From Cystobasidium ongulense (lineage: Eukaryota; Basidiomycota; Cystobasidiomycetes; Cystobasidiales; Cystobasidiaceae), in assembly GCA_022835595.1 (NCBI GenBank), contig BQUP01000001.1, positions 2,480,001-2,544,000 on the forward strand: DNA of 64,000 bases, written 5' to 3'. The notes beneath the pieces are model-generated. The model was not told the origin of the DNA. It worked only from the letters and a program-made list of their open reading frames with translations, and made no database searches. Of the stretch, positions 23,501 through 36,656 are shown one piece after another (the stretch's first letter is position 1; every line of letters begins with the position of its first letter). The position numbers and the translations under genes were made by a program.

Positions 23501-26500
23501 TTAAACGACAAGGTATATATGTTCCTTATGTGATTTGCTCGCAGGCAAGCTAATCTTCAGTTTCTGAAATAGTTCCGCGGTGGAAGCATGCTCTCGGGTC
23601 GCCTTGACGCGCGAATACAAGACCGGGCAATCCGTAGATTCACAAGAGTCGGTTTCGCCTACCGGGAGATTGGCACAGGTGGCACAGACTGCGCGGACGT
23701 CATGCTGACGTTGTTCGAGCTGCTTGCCTCGCTGTACTGCCGTCAAGCTTGTACCTAGGGTATCGGCTGAGCACTCTGCACACAGGAGAACACCTGTGGT
23801 ATCAAAGGTCAGGAAGTCAGAATTATCCCAAAGCATGACCGGCAACCTACTCGTAGACTTCCTCCCGCCGCAAATGGGGCAGGATAACGAAGAAAAATGT
23901 TGATCTACCCGAATTCGTCCTAGCTTGTCATGCTTGCTGGATTTTCCCAAGGTCTTGCGACGTGGGGCAGAGTTCCACCATTCTTGCGTGTCTACACCAA
24001 CAAGGTTGAATAGTCGGTTCAACGTTTTTACTATCCTTCCGATATAATGCAAGTCGTCAAGCGCATTCTCTCTGAGAATAGTCAGAACAATAAGTAAGGC
24101 AGGTTCATGAGAAAGTTTGACGCTTGTAACTTACCCATCAGCTAGAAACTCTTCCGGAGTCAAAGCTCTGGCGGCTTGTTTTGCTTTCGGTCCATCCATC
24201 CCTCTCGAAATGATGTAAGGCACCCTCTCGCCGTACAACGCTTCTGTGCGTGGATCAACCAACATACGACGCGCAGTGACTACTGCTCCTGGAGGGGGTG
24301 TTACCTTGTCGCTATAACTGCCCATTTTCACTTCTTTGGCATAGATGAAGTCTTGCGGCGAGCTTCGATTTTGCATAATGCGCACGTACTGCTGCTGGAC
24401 ATAGTACTTGACTTCCGATAGATCAGAAGTTCTGAACATGATTCTGCAATAGGGGATCGAGTCAGCCGAGTACACCAGCGGGTCGTTTTTCGTCTCCTCT
24501 GCCTTACTTGATAGCAGTTTCAAGGATCTTCTGCATAGCAGGGAAGCCGTCCCTTCGAACTGTTTCTATGCCTTTGGCATCGAACTCTGGTTCTTTATCT
24601 TTGATACTTTCAAACTTGAATCCGACGTAGCGCTTTTTAGCCAAGAGGAAACAAGGTAGGTACACCTGTACACACCGCGGATCAGGTCAGATAATCCGAG
24701 CCTCGTAACAGCAGCGAAACCAACCTTCTCAAATTTTAACTTTATCGGTTTGGGATTCATACGCGTTATGGTGTCCGCTATCTCATCCCCGATCTTGAAA
24801 GCTTCGTCCTTGGTCTTACCAGGTAGGTGCACGAACAAAGAATCGGTGTCACCGTAGCGTACCACAGCACCCCAGTCTGGACGACTCTGTATCGTGTTCT
24901 TGGCCTGCAAATATGGTGAGCCATAACTCAAACGGCAGAACATCCATGACTTACTCTTTCCAAGGTCTCTCTACCTGTTTGAACAATGGCATCGGCAATT
25001 TCAACGCACGGCATTCTTCCAGAAAACGTCGCTGACGTGTAGCCATATGTGACATTTGCGATAAACTTGAGACCAAGTTGCCTCGCGTTCAAGAGTTTAA
25101 TCAATGCGCGGTCCACCTCATCTACCAGCTTCATGCTCTTTTTTACCATCACACGAGTGTCTAGAATTTCTGTCAACATCTTGGAAAGCATACTACGTCG
25201 AACTTGGGGCTTGAGGAACATCAGCCCATTCGGTGATACTGCATGTTATCTAGTCAGCCATTGCATGCAAGCTATACGTCTTTTAAATGTAGCACGTACG
25301 TGTAACAAGATCTTTCAGCAAGGTCAGACAGCCCGACGGTACTGCAAGTGAAGATGTGCCCAGCCGATTTGTTCCCATAAACTCCTTCAGCCGGCCTAGA
25401 CAAGTTGAGTAGCACAGATTGTATGCAATCATGACAGAAGGGTAGAGTGACTGGAAGTCGAAAACGAGAACTGGACTGCTGTAAAAGCCGCTCTGGGGTT
25501 CCAGTATGAGAGGTATGCACTCCGCAGCGTTCTGTTTTCCAACCTACACTACGGAGGTCAGCAAATGCCTGTCGAAGCGTCATCGCCCCACAATAGGTTG
25601 GACTCACATCTTCACGAGAAGGTGATGGCAGCATAAAGTTCTCTGGCTTCGTGATCTTAAACATGACGCTCTCAACTTTGAATTGAGAACCTCGAGTCAG
25701 AACAGAGTAGAAGTCCACACCGAAGACACGTGCGAATTCACTGCAAAAAGTTATGATAAGCGAGGTTCATAGTGCAGGTGCAGATTGACGCACGCGTTTC
25801 GAGACACAATCTCAGCCTCTTCCAGCAGTTCAATTACCAGTTGGGATCGAAGAATGTGGTATTGTAGAGCCCTGACAGCCAGTCTTGGTTCGCCGGACGT
25901 GTACCAAGCGGTCAAAGTCCCATGTGAAAAGCGTGGTATCCTAATAGCCACGGCAAAGCCGTTAGCCGAAGGCCTAACCAGGAAAGTTCCGCACAAAACT
26001 TACCGTTGACGCAAAATGTGGAAGACTACGTTCTCAAAAGAATAGATGCAAAGATTGACATCCGATTTGAGCAAACGCCAGACGGGAAGAATATGCCGCC
26101 CAGTCACTTTGAGTGTCGCGCCTTTGCTGTATCCCCATCGGTCTTCTGCCTTGCTTCCTTTCTTGCCAGTCGATTGGGACTTGACTCTGCTGAGCTCCAT
26201 GATGATGTCGAACTCCGGGGCTGTTTGGGCAAAATCTCAGCGTTCGTACATCAAGCAATTGATCCTCATTCACCTATTTCATCAACCCTTTCAACGAAGT
26301 AGCCCCAGCTGTCCTTTAAAACATCATAGCCCGTGAAGATTTCTGGATCCCACTCATGCACCTTATCTACCAGAGCCTTGATTAGATCGATTTCGTCCTC
26401 AACAATCTCAATAGGATACCTAGAGAGTCCAAGCTTGCGAATATCCAGACTCCCCTCGCGGAGGTCGGGTGATTGAACAGCTATAAATCCACAGTACTGT

Positions 26501-29500
26501 CCTTCCTTGCGCCCGTTGTCTGCGATAGTGTCGTTTTCGTTCTGGAAGCAGTAGAATATAGCTTGTATAGGATCTTGGCTTGGATCAGGCAATAGTTCGC
26601 CTCGTGTGTTTACTAGAAGCGAATCATGATGTCAACGCCCGACATGAATCAAGTGAAATGTCACACACCATGCAACTCGATGGCCAAGGCCGACATATGC
26701 TCCTTTTCTTTCACGACAGCGTTGGAAGGCTTGACTTGAGCGTATTTAGCACCAAATGGGTTAGCCTGCGTAGGACCCTGAATCTGGGATCTTTGCTGCC
26801 ATTGAGTGTTGAGCACCCGCTTCTTGCTTTTCGCGAACGTCTCATTTGCAGCTATGGGCATGAATCAGCTACATACGAATCTTCCGCCAGGTAGAACAAG
26901 CATCACATACCTGGAAGGACCTTGCCTATTTTGTCACCAGAGGGATCTGCCAACGCAGCCTTGAGCTGGCTAGCTGTTGGCGGAGGCCTAGCATATTCCC
27001 AACGACGTATACCGAGGGTAGGCGTGACTGCAATTCGTTCAAGCTTGGAGTAGCGAACATGCGAGAATGCAATGTTGAAGTCTTGTAAATTTTTGTTAGC
27101 ATCTCCTTGATGAGTATACCTCCGTCCAGCATATTCGAAAGCATGCTGCGGGACATCCGACATATTGGACCAGTACGGATCCCGATATAGTTTATGAGGA
27201 AGTCGCCTGCTATCTAGATCACGTAAAAGCTCAAAGAGCGTAGGAGCTAGTTTCGCAAAAGACATCTGTGCGGGTCGCGGAGAACCATCACCGATACTCT
27301 TCGAGGAGGCTGGAACACGCTGAGAAGACGATGACAGGGAGGCAATGCCACGGTCCTGAGGTTTGTTGAACAAGGGTTGGTGAATCGCATCAGCCATGGA
27401 TTTGGTTAACGAATCGTGAGGACTTGTGCTAAAGTCATTGGGTTGAGGTTGGGTCTCATCGTGATGTTCGGTCTCTACTGGACTTGTTGAATGGACTTCA
27501 AGTTCTGATTGAAAACGTACGCCGCGGCGAGGCCTGGGAGCGGTAGAATCGTCTAATAGAGCACCCGGGACCTCCTCCTTGGCATTGATTTCCGCTGCGT
27601 GCACGGCATCTTGTGGGTGATCATCGACAATAGCCTGTGTGTTTATGATCTGCGTTGGCGTGTATGGCATATCGTCGAAAGTATCAGCCTCAAGACCCGC
27701 CACTTCATCTGCCAGCGGTGGACCGCTCGCCCCGCTCGGCGCAGTAGACATTGGGGCCTTGTGTAGCTGGGCGTTCGGACTAGATGCGGCCACCCCAAGC
27801 TGCAGTGCCGGAGAATCTGCATCAGCGGAGCTGAGTAAAACATGCATCGGGACATCTGCTGGCCCAGTCATCTCTTCGTCCGAAGATGTGTACAATAGAT
27901 CACTCGTAAAAGACGATTCCCTCTTTTGCCTCTTCTGCGCGTTGATGGGCTCGATGGGCTCCTCTTTTACTTGGCCAGCACCTGCCTCTCCACCCTTCTG
28001 CGGAGAGGCCGCCGATGTCTTCAGTACAGGCTTTGTCTTGGTTCTCGGCTTTCTCTGAACATCCAGCATTCGCTGAAGTGTAGTTCTGCCATGATCTCCG
28101 ATGGCTCTAAAACCGATCAACTCGTCTTCGCGTTTTCGCTTCAACTTTGCTTCGCCCACAAAAGTAGGGTTGACGATAGCATTGCGCAGCTTTGATTTTA
28201 CTGGAGAAAAGTAGTTGGCCTTGCTAGGCGATATTGACGTTTTCTTGGTTGGCGAGGGCGTGAGGGATGCCTGCTTCCTGAAAGATACAGCTTGAGGGAA
28301 AGTAAAGGGTGTTACGCCGCGCGTTGTAGTTGCCGATAGTGGCTTATTACCTGGAGACATGGTACGGAAGGGAGATGAAGGGGCATAATCGCTGCTTCCG
28401 AGATCGACGTTACTGATACATCGGAAAGTTAGCCTGTAATCGGGCCCTGCGAGAGGAAATTCCCACTGACCTCAAATCATTCAAACCTGCTCGGCGTAGA
28501 TCTGCACCATTCTGTGTTGGGCTAGGCTTCACTGTGGAATGACTGAAATCTTTTCCCTTCCGAAATGCGCGTGGTTCAGACACTGGCGTCGGAGGTGGAT
28601 TATCGAGCATCGCCTCTTCGTCGCTCACATCGGTCTCTTCTTCTTCTTTCACACGACCTTCGCCATCGTTCGGTTCTTCAGCAGAGTTGTCTTCGAGCGG
28701 TACGAGCTGATCAAGCAGCATAACATCTGGATCTTGATCTTCTTCAGGAGTTTGCTCCTTCTCAGGTGTCTCCTCGGCGGACTCGCTTGACCGGCCTTCC
28801 GTGCGATCCTTACTTGTTTCCGAGTTCTTCGTTGACGCCGAGTCCCGAGAAACTGACCTACTCATGCGATCACTCGCGGATGAATGTCTGGAGGTTGGAG
28901 CACCTTGGGCAGCCATAGGCGGCACAAGCCCACTGTGAGCATCTGACATATCTTCAAAGTCTCCTTCCTGTCTCTTTTGTGCAGCTTCTGCTTCGTGTAG
29001 AGCTTCAGTGGGCTTCTTGCCTTTCTTTTCAAAAAGCCTCTTGGCCTCTTCCTCGACCTGTCTGGTCTCGTCCTGATCCCCAAGTTCCTCTTCGTCGCTC
29101 GGAGCAACGATATCCTGATCCATAGCCGAAATGTCGTAAGTCTCGTTAGGATCCTCTTCAACTGCTTCATTTTCCGCTTCCATCTGCGCCAAGTGAGCTC
29201 TACCAGCTTGCGTCGCAAGCATGGCTAGATATTGCGGGTTGACATCGTCCAGACCGGTCGACATCTGTCTCGAGGCTTGACCGTTCGCAGGCACTTGTAC
29301 ACCTATACCACGAACAGCCCACGCCCCGAAAGGATTGCATTCCTCTTCGTCCTTGATCATAGTTTCTTCGAACAGAGCTTCCACACTTTTGAAAGTAGTC
29401 CTTATTCTCTCCATCCAACCGCCTTTCTTTTCTCCTTTAACGAAAGTTTCAAACTCAGGAGTTGGATTGGCAGGGTGACGAGTTGCATAATCTAATTGAT

Positions 29501-30797
29501 CCTTTTCGACCAGCTGGTGAAATTGTTCTATGTTCTGATTGTGTGCCATCCAGGGTGGCTGTGTACCTATACCATACATTCTGTCATCTTGCCCACTTCT
29601 TGCACCGGCTGATAAACCTCCGAGAAGCTCCTCTGCACTGTTTTCAGAGACCTCAAACGGTCCTTCGAGACCTTTGATCTGCCTGCGTCGTTTTTCATCT
29701 TCCCAAAGCTCACGCACTGAATGTACAAACTTGAAGTCGTCCGGTATCGGATGCTTCAAATACTCTGTAAAGTCCGCGTGTATGTTACGCTCTTTTACAA
29801 GGTGTCGGTTCAAGATCCAAGAAACATGAATGTCAAACTCTAACTCCGAGTGTGCGACTCTACTTGGAGAATCTGTAGGGCGAGAGTATAGCATCGATGC
29901 TGGAATGTTCGACCGAGTATAGCGCTTTGGCTTTTTTATACGTTTGTGAGCGGACTCGTCTGATTGCCCGTATTGAGCACCTTTCGGGAAGTCATAACTG
30001 CTTGCATCTTCGCTGGTTTCATCAGAGGCACTCTTTTCAGGATCTTCAGGTACTGGCTCTCGAAATTTGGCTTTTGAGACATCGACCCAACCACACCCGT
30101 ATAGGTTGAAATCAAGCATGAATTGCAGATGAAAAGGTATGTGCGCTTCATAAACTATGAACCTCTTCTTCATAATCTCTCCTGAGCGCAGCAGGGTCAC
30201 CATTCTCGTTGTAAACTTTGGATCCAGAGTGTAAATCTTGAGAAAGTAGCGATAGCCAACGTGGAATCCGTAAAAAGGTACACCTTTGACAGGTACGACG
30301 AATGCCACGAAGAGTGATTTTGTAGGGTCTTTTCGGCCTAAAGAAGCGGCCATGCATACGTTGATTGCTCTTGCGAGTCGGTTGATGTAGGTGTGCACTT
30401 CATCCGGAGCTACTTTTCCCTCGTATTCAATGTAGACGTAAGGAAGAGCGCCATGGACGTGAATGCAGCATCTTTGGCCGGCTTCGGTTGCACCAAAGAT
30501 TCGAAGCTCTGGTATGCGATCAACTTGAATATTGCTGCCAGGAGGAGCGAAAGGTATACGTCTGGCAGGTATGAATGGTGTAGACTTGTCCGTGGCGGTT
30601 GGAGGTGGAGGCAGCGAGAAGGGTGTGGATTGGACCGTGTCGAGGTATGTCAGTCTGAAGCGTAGAAAAGGATCTGGCAGTTCTTCGTCCTGGCCATCTT
30701 GCTTATCAGCTGCTGCTTCTTGTTCTCCATGTCCCGACGTCTTGCTTCCTTCGCCAGCGTTGGCCTCGTGTACCGCTTCCTCTGTCGACAATGCCAT
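23501..30797 (-). CDS. REV3: DNA polymerase zeta catalytic subunit Rev3
   Basis: B-family polymerase that extends from lesions in translesion synthesis. It is the largest gene here, more than ten exons and roughly 2,200 aa. The long first exon (from 30797) carries the N-terminal polymerase domain: [47 protein letters not shown] and LYGCGWVDV. The second large exon is mostly disordered but ends [20 protein letters not shown], a Rev3 signature. Exonuclease-like and polymerase blocks follow: [24 protein letters not shown] (motif A, about 25410-25460), [20 protein letters not shown] (motif B, about 25010-25080), YGDTDSLFV (motif C, about 24830-24860) and [10 protein letters not shown]. The C-terminus has two cysteine clusters (CPIC/CAEC and CATC/CESTDC) for zinc and the iron-sulphur cluster that binds accessory subunits. 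The junction near 28430-28485 is an intron of only about 37-40 nt with two equally possible placements. Confidence 0.95.
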
Positions 30798-31356
30798 CTT
30801 GCTAGCCGTGCGGCATAAGAGTGTTGCCAGTTCTCACACGAGTCAGATGTATCATGAGCGGACAGGAGTTAGCAGTGCAGGCAGACATGCAGTTGGCGGG
30901 CGAAAGAGCCAGCATTGACAGCTTCAATTGCAGGTCGAGCAGCTAGCTGGAATAGGCGATCATCCTCAGACTACTGGCCGGGATTATGCACTGAAACATC
31001 ACCCAGCACTCCGCGATAGTCTTGTAGTAGGTCACAGCTCATCCCATCCAGTCGCCAGCTAGCCGACGCTGTCTTTGTTGCCCACCTTTCAGTCCTGTCG
31101 TCGCCACCTCGGCCTCGATACCTTCAGACGCGGTTTCGCCAGCGTGCATGGCTGGCTTTCGAGCAACTCTCAACAAGCAGGACTAGACGTGTGGCCCTCT
31201 AGCAACTTCACCAGAAGCTTCACGCTTGTTCTCTGGTAGACAAGGAGCAGACGAGCGTCCTTGAGCACCTAAGGCAGCCCGACAAAGGCGCAGGCGGTCC
31301 ATACAAGGGCAGAAGAGCACCCTCACCTCGTAGATTAACACCACAAAGCTGCAGAG

Positions 31357-33281
31357 ATGGGCAAGAATTCAATGTTGAAGGGCCTGGATGCCTTTGGCAA
31401 GGTGAGAACAATCTCACGCTGATTCTCGCGTTCCACTTGAACTGACAACTCCACGTTTCACGCGCGCGTCGGTCGGCCTTTGCAAATGATAGACTATGGA
31501 GGATGTCAAGGTCAAGACTGGCTTTGGAGGCATACGTAAGCTTTAGTATCTCTATTACGTAGCGAGAGCTACCTCTGAGACTCCCTATCATTTGTCTCTG
31601 TCAGTCACACTATGCTCATTCGGCCTGATATGCCTTTTGACGCTGGTCGAGTTCGTCGATTACAGGCGGATACACTTGCATCCTTCGATAGTGGGTAGAC
31701 CTATCTGTGCTTACAGAACCATTGGGCTAATCAGATATACCACGTTCTGCAGGTCGTTGACAAGAGTCGAGGCGAGAAACTTGTGGTCAACATGAATGTC
31801 ACCTTCCCTCGCGTGCCATGCTATTGTAAGATACGCCAGCTCGTTCTGCCATCTATATCCTGACTGACATGTGTGCTACTGCTAGTGCTAAGCATCGACA
31901 TCATGGACATCTCAGGGGAGCATCAGAATGGTACGTCTACAGTTGCGAGCTCGCAAGAAAGCTGAGGACGTTGAAGCTGACAATGCCCTGCTATTGCAGA
32001 CGTCAACCATGATATCACAAAGACTCGCCTTACCTCTACTGGACAGGCCATCGCCGAGCCAGGCAAGAAACGTAGGTCTACAAGCTTCAGCACTGGCAAT
32101 GTAACCCGGCTGACCCTCTATCTATCTTCTCATCTGATACAGAGCTACAGGGCGAACTTGACCGGATAGCAAAGGTCCGAGGACCAGATTGTGCGTACAT
32201 CCACAGTCGATCAGTCCGTAAGCATGCTGATGATGTTTGTCCTTCGCAGACTGCGGTTCTTGCTTTGGCGGAACCCCACCTGCTTCTGGATGCTGTAACA
32301 CATGCGAGGATGTCCGAGAAGCATACGTCCGCCGATCTTGGTCATTCACGAATCCAGACTCCATAGAACAGGTGAGCTCTCTTGTATGTTTCTGATTTCG
32401 ACAGGGCTAATGCGCCTATAAAACAATGTAGTGTGTGCAAGAGGGGTGGACGGAAAAGCTAAAGGAACAAGCCACAGAAGGATGCAACGTCGCAGGCAGA
32501 GTTCAAGTCAACAAAGTGTAAGTCTCCTATTGATGTCTGTGAGACATCTGCTGATTCATCTTGACTCGCAGTATCGGCAATTTCCATCTTTCGCCAGGCC
32601 GCTCTTTCCAATCCAACGCAATGCACGTACACGATCTTGTACCATATCTTGAAGGAGGACAACATCACGATTTTGGACACGAGATCCATAAATTCAGTTT
32701 CGGTTCTGAAACTGAGCAAATATCGCAAAATACCGTTGAAACTGAAAGACTGAAGAAGAAATTAGATATAAGCGATCCTTTAACTGGTATCAAAGCACAC
32801 ACTGAAGAGAGTAACTACATGTTCCAATACTTCTTGAAAGTCGTCTCTACAAGATTCGAGACCATTGATAAGAAGATGTTGGCGACTCATCAATACTCGG
32901 TCACTAGCTACGAGCGGGATCTGAATCAAGGCAATGCACCTTCGAAAGAGGGTGGCCATACCACGACACATGGTTTTGCCGGTGTTCCGGGTGTCTTCTT
33001 CAGCGTGAGCTTTGTCTCTCACGTAAATATATCTGCTACTCCTGCGTGATACTGACTCTTCATCGCAACCGCAGTACGAAATCTCGCCTATGCTTGTCAT
33101 TCACCGAGAGTCGCGGCAATCTCTTGCGCATTTCCTCACTTCGACATGCGCTATAGTGGGCGGTGTCCTGACAGTAGCAGGTCTTATTGACAGTGCCGTC
33201 TATCAAGGTCGCAATAAGCTGGCACAAGGTGCCAACGGCCAGATCGGTGCTGCTTATACACGGGAGGGCAAGTGGTTGTAA
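31357..33281 (+). CDS. ERV46: Erv46-type ER-Golgi cargo receptor (ERGIC3)
   Basis: Forms the Erv41-Erv46 complex that cycles in COPII/COPI vesicles and retrieves ER proteins. About ten exons. The N-terminus MGKNSMLKGLDAFGKTMEDV is followed by FGGILTLCSFGLICLLTLVEF (first membrane span) and YRR. The luminal domain has VVDKSRGEKLVVNMNVTFPR, SIDIMDISGEHQ and the cysteine signature CGSCFGG with CCNTCEDVREAY, then GNFHLSPGRSF and ESNYMFQYFLKVV. The second span is in SLAHFLTSTCAIVGGVLTVAGLIDS near the C-terminus, leaving a short cytosolic tail. The CCNTCEDV motif and length distinguish Erv46 from Erv41. Exons 1 and 2 are 45 and 43 nt. The promoter is in the 560 bp shared with divergent REV3. Confidence 0.93.
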
Positions 33282-33427
33282 AGCCTGACAAGAGAATGCG
33301 AGACTTTCCAAAGACCGTGTACATGCATGCAGTAATATACGAACTTTTGAATTTCACGACAACATTGTACTTCTCTTCGGCATTTGCGCTATTCTTGGAA
33401 ACATCCGTCTGCTAATTTTACGGGGAG

Positions 33428-35249
33428 CTATGCATCCACCTGCATAGATGAGGCAGCACTGCTAGTCTCCCCTTGCGGCGTCAGTCCATCTCCAGACGCC
33501 AGTGCACTATTCTCCTTTTCCTTCTGTTTCCTTGCTTCTTCCTCTTCATGAGCTTTTATAGCTTTATCTTCTTCATCGATTCTCATAGCTGCATCCTTAC
33601 GAGTTTTCAAGACTTTGACTTCATACTCTGCTCTTTCAACTTGTTTCTTACAATCCAACAAACTTGTGATAGCGCTGACTAGTGCTTCTAGTTTTTCCAT
33701 ATTCTGTCTAGTAGGCATAGCTAATCTCATGCTTATGTTTTGCTCCTGGAGCGCGGATGTAATCTTGGGTGCCAAACTCGTCTTGAGCTGTGGTGGTTTG
33801 GCAGAGCGCAGGTACACCCCGGAAGGTCTGATGACACTCGAAGCAGGTGTAGACGCATCAAATCTAGTAATGCCATATTGCTCATCCTGTGCAGGAGTAA
33901 GTTGCGGTAAAGCAGAAGGATCCGCGACTTTGGTTCCTGTATTATTTGGATCTTCGAGCATGTCCAATTCCCCTCTCCTTCGTTTCTTATTCGACAATCC
34001 GGCAGCATTCGCAGCATTTTCTTTAGCAGCAGCGGAAAGGAAAGGTGAATTGAGCGCAAGTGCAGAAGTTGACTGAGGTCCAACACCACAAAGTGTACGC
34101 CAAAGCTCTTCGCGATCTCGCGATATTTTGCTGTATTGTTGCTCGAGACGACGCGATTCGACATATAGGAACTCCTCCTCTTCCAGCTGTTGAGGCGTAC
34201 GCTGCATCAGTACGTTTTGTATGTGATGCTTCCTTGCAGCTTCACGATCTATGATAATCAAGTCAGTTCAGTGCTCTATAGAGGTAGTATCACGTCAACT
34301 TCTTTACGGAGGACCTACCTTTATCAAAGGCATAAGACTGCAGGAGAGCCTGCTTGGCGTTCTCATCGCTCGCTGGCCGTGCCCGTATCAATCTTCGGCA
34401 CACAGAGTAGTATCTATCCTTCAGCTCTTCGATAGTACGCTCTTTCTTCGCCTGATTTTCCTGAGGTACAGGCTGTACAGTATCGGCTATCGGTGCTGCT
34501 GGCGCTGATGGTGCCGCGAAAGGACCGGCTGGCGTTGCTGCCGTCGCAGGTATTTCCGGTGTCGAGGCTGTCGCCTCTCCGTTTACATTGTCTGGCTTCT
34601 CGTCCATCTCCTTTACTTCAGCTATAGCATCCGAGGTCGGAAGATTGCCATTAGGTAGCTCTTCAGTCGAGGTTCCATTTGCAGATGCACTCGTAGCTGT
34701 GGGCTTCCCTTCTTCCATCGAAGCAGATGCCTCTTCTGAAGAAGAATAGTTGTCAAAGTCCCATCTATCCTTGATGACGAACCAACGCAGGTCGTATCTA
34801 TGGCATAAAGCGAAAAGGTAGTCTGTTTCTTCTCGTGACCAGTTGCCGGACTCGTCTCTTAGGTGCGAGACATATTCATCGGACGAATAAGAGTATACGT
34901 TCGTGGTGGTATTATAACGTGCGAAAGAGTACTCCTGCGTTGATATTCCTTCTCCGTGGGTGGTGTCAAGTGCCATTGATTGATCTGCTGCCTCTGATGG
35001 CGACCCTCGCTCCCAATGCGACAATTGAAGACCGTCCTCTCTGGCTGGATTCTCGAACTGCTTCCATTGCCTGCAGGTCGTTATAGTACAAGTTCAGCTG
35101 TGGACGACCTGCTTCGGCCGCAACTGCTGCAGGACTCACCATTTCACCCCAGTGCTGCCCTTCTTGCCATCACGATGTCGCCTCTGCGGCCTGCTCATCT
35201 CAATCATGGGCGCATTCTCTCCGATAACATAGAACAGCTCCGAGGGCAT
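33428..35249 (-). CDS. SWC4: Swc4/Eaf2 (DMAP1), SWR1 and NuA4 complex subunit
   Basis: Shared subunit of the SWR1 (H2A.Z exchange) and NuA4 (H4 acetylation) complexes. Three exons (35249-35140, 35070-34319, 34248-33428) give about 560 aa. After GVKWQWKQFENPAREDGLQLSHWERG comes the SANT-like domain with WSREETDYLFALCHRYDLRWFVIKDRWDF, diagnostic of DMAP1 proteins. An acidic/Ala-Pro-rich insert follows, then RYYSVCRRLIRAR, YAFDKDREAARK and QRTPQQLEEEEFLYVESRRLEQ. The C-terminal part includes Lys/Glu-rich coiled-coil sequence. The N-terminus is less certain: the frame stays open upstream of the ATG at 35249 to other ATGs around 35310-35426, but the usual Swc4 start is close to the WQW motif. Confidence 0.9.
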
Positions 35250-36656
35250 GGGGAGCGCATTCAGTATTTTTGTTTCGACCACGCTGTTCACGGGCAGCTT
35301 TGTCGATGGCCTCGTCGGACTGCCTGCCATGTTCGCTGTCGAGGTAGTCGAGGCATTGCGGCCAGGACTGGACCTGTGGAAGCCCACTGTGCCAGCCATG
35401 ACACCATTGTTTGGCGCTACTGCCATGCTGGCGTGCGATGGGATGCTGTACCAGCAGTATGAAGTCGTGGGAAGTCAAGGTGCAAGGCTGGTGAGTATTG
35501 GAAAAGCTGCGACAGCGCTCGGGCAAGAAGCAGGATGCACTGGCTAAAGCGGAGAAACAAACTATAGTATATTGCAGATAGTCAAAGCTATGTCAACGCT
35601 GCTAGCCGCAACACATGATATTGCTGTCACATTCCTAAATCTGTCTTTCCTGCGCTTCACGCTTATGCGCTCTTGGACCTGGAGAAGCACAGCGATGGTC
35701 AGCATCGGATATCGCTGCATGCAAAGCTGTCACACGCACAATTGCCACTTAGCAGCAACGAATGGCAAGCTGCGACAGTGCACGAACGATCCTCTCGTCA
35801 GTCCAGGGTTTCTCCTCGACAAGCATCAAGCGCAGTCTTCTCTCACCTGAAGCCGGTAATCATAAAGATGGCGACCTTAGCTCCGATGATTGGCTTTGCT
35901 GTCTTGTAGTTGAAAGGCATGTTGTTGTAGCTGTGTGTGGAGGACTTAGATCAGCCTTCCTATTCTGTTCGTTTGCTTGCGATGCTGCTTCCGAGAAAGG
36001 CCTGCAGACTGCTTTCAACTGTTCTCCAGCAACGGAGGCAGCACGGAAACGTTCTTCTAGACACTCACACAGAGTTTACAATGTCTGCACATGCGGGAAT
36101 GCGTCAGCTGTTGGTACCAGTCTCGCCGTGGCATGCTGCATCTAGCACTCACGGATCTGTCTCTTCTGGACAGTCTGCTTCATTGGCGAGCGCATGGCAG
36201 CGCTGTTGCGTAGGACGCCTCGGGCAAGCAGTGATGCAGACATGCTGATGTGAGTGTGCTGACTGTGAAATAGGTCCAAGTGCTGGATGGTTGCTGTAGG
36301 AATCTGATCAAGAGGCGAACCAGATTGCCTGCTCGAATTGGCTGCCAGTCGCCTCGCTGATCAAGACCAACAGGTGTCGAGAGCTCCGCAGACGGGACCG
36401 CGCATTGTCTGATTCAAAAAGTACATTCATAACCACGAGAACCTGCCGGCCGTGTTGCAAGCCTGCTTTCCCTGCCTCTCCGAAGGGTGTCGAGTTATCT
36501 ACCCTCGAATCCAACATAGCGACACGTTTTTCCAACGCTTCTCAACCAAGCTCAGCTACCAATTCAGCCAGCAAGTCGGAGTTCCGCATTCGCCAATGAC
36601 CGGAACACACCAAGACTGTGAATCTGTATTACGCGGCATGTTGACAACAAAGCCTC
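35250..36656. other. Region with no recognised gene
   Basis: About 1.4 kb between the 5' end of SWC4 and the 3' end of UTP18. The minus strand is closed. The plus strand holds several overlapping open stretches in different frames. One (35248-35547) starts MGSAFSIFVSTTLFTGSFVDG and then has VEALRPGLDLWKPTVPA and GMLYQQYEVV. Another (about 35660-35909) reads ALLDLEKHSDGQHRISLHAK and ends IIKMATLAPMIGFAVL. They could be exons of an unknown plus-strand membrane protein, but I could not join them with convincing splice sites, and the first overlaps the SWC4 first exon antisense. Treat as unassigned. Confidence 0.35.

Noticed and set aside
27639-28058. Plus-strand open frame opposite REV3
   Set aside because: REV3 sequence is continuous on the other strand; the antisense frame is low-complexity.
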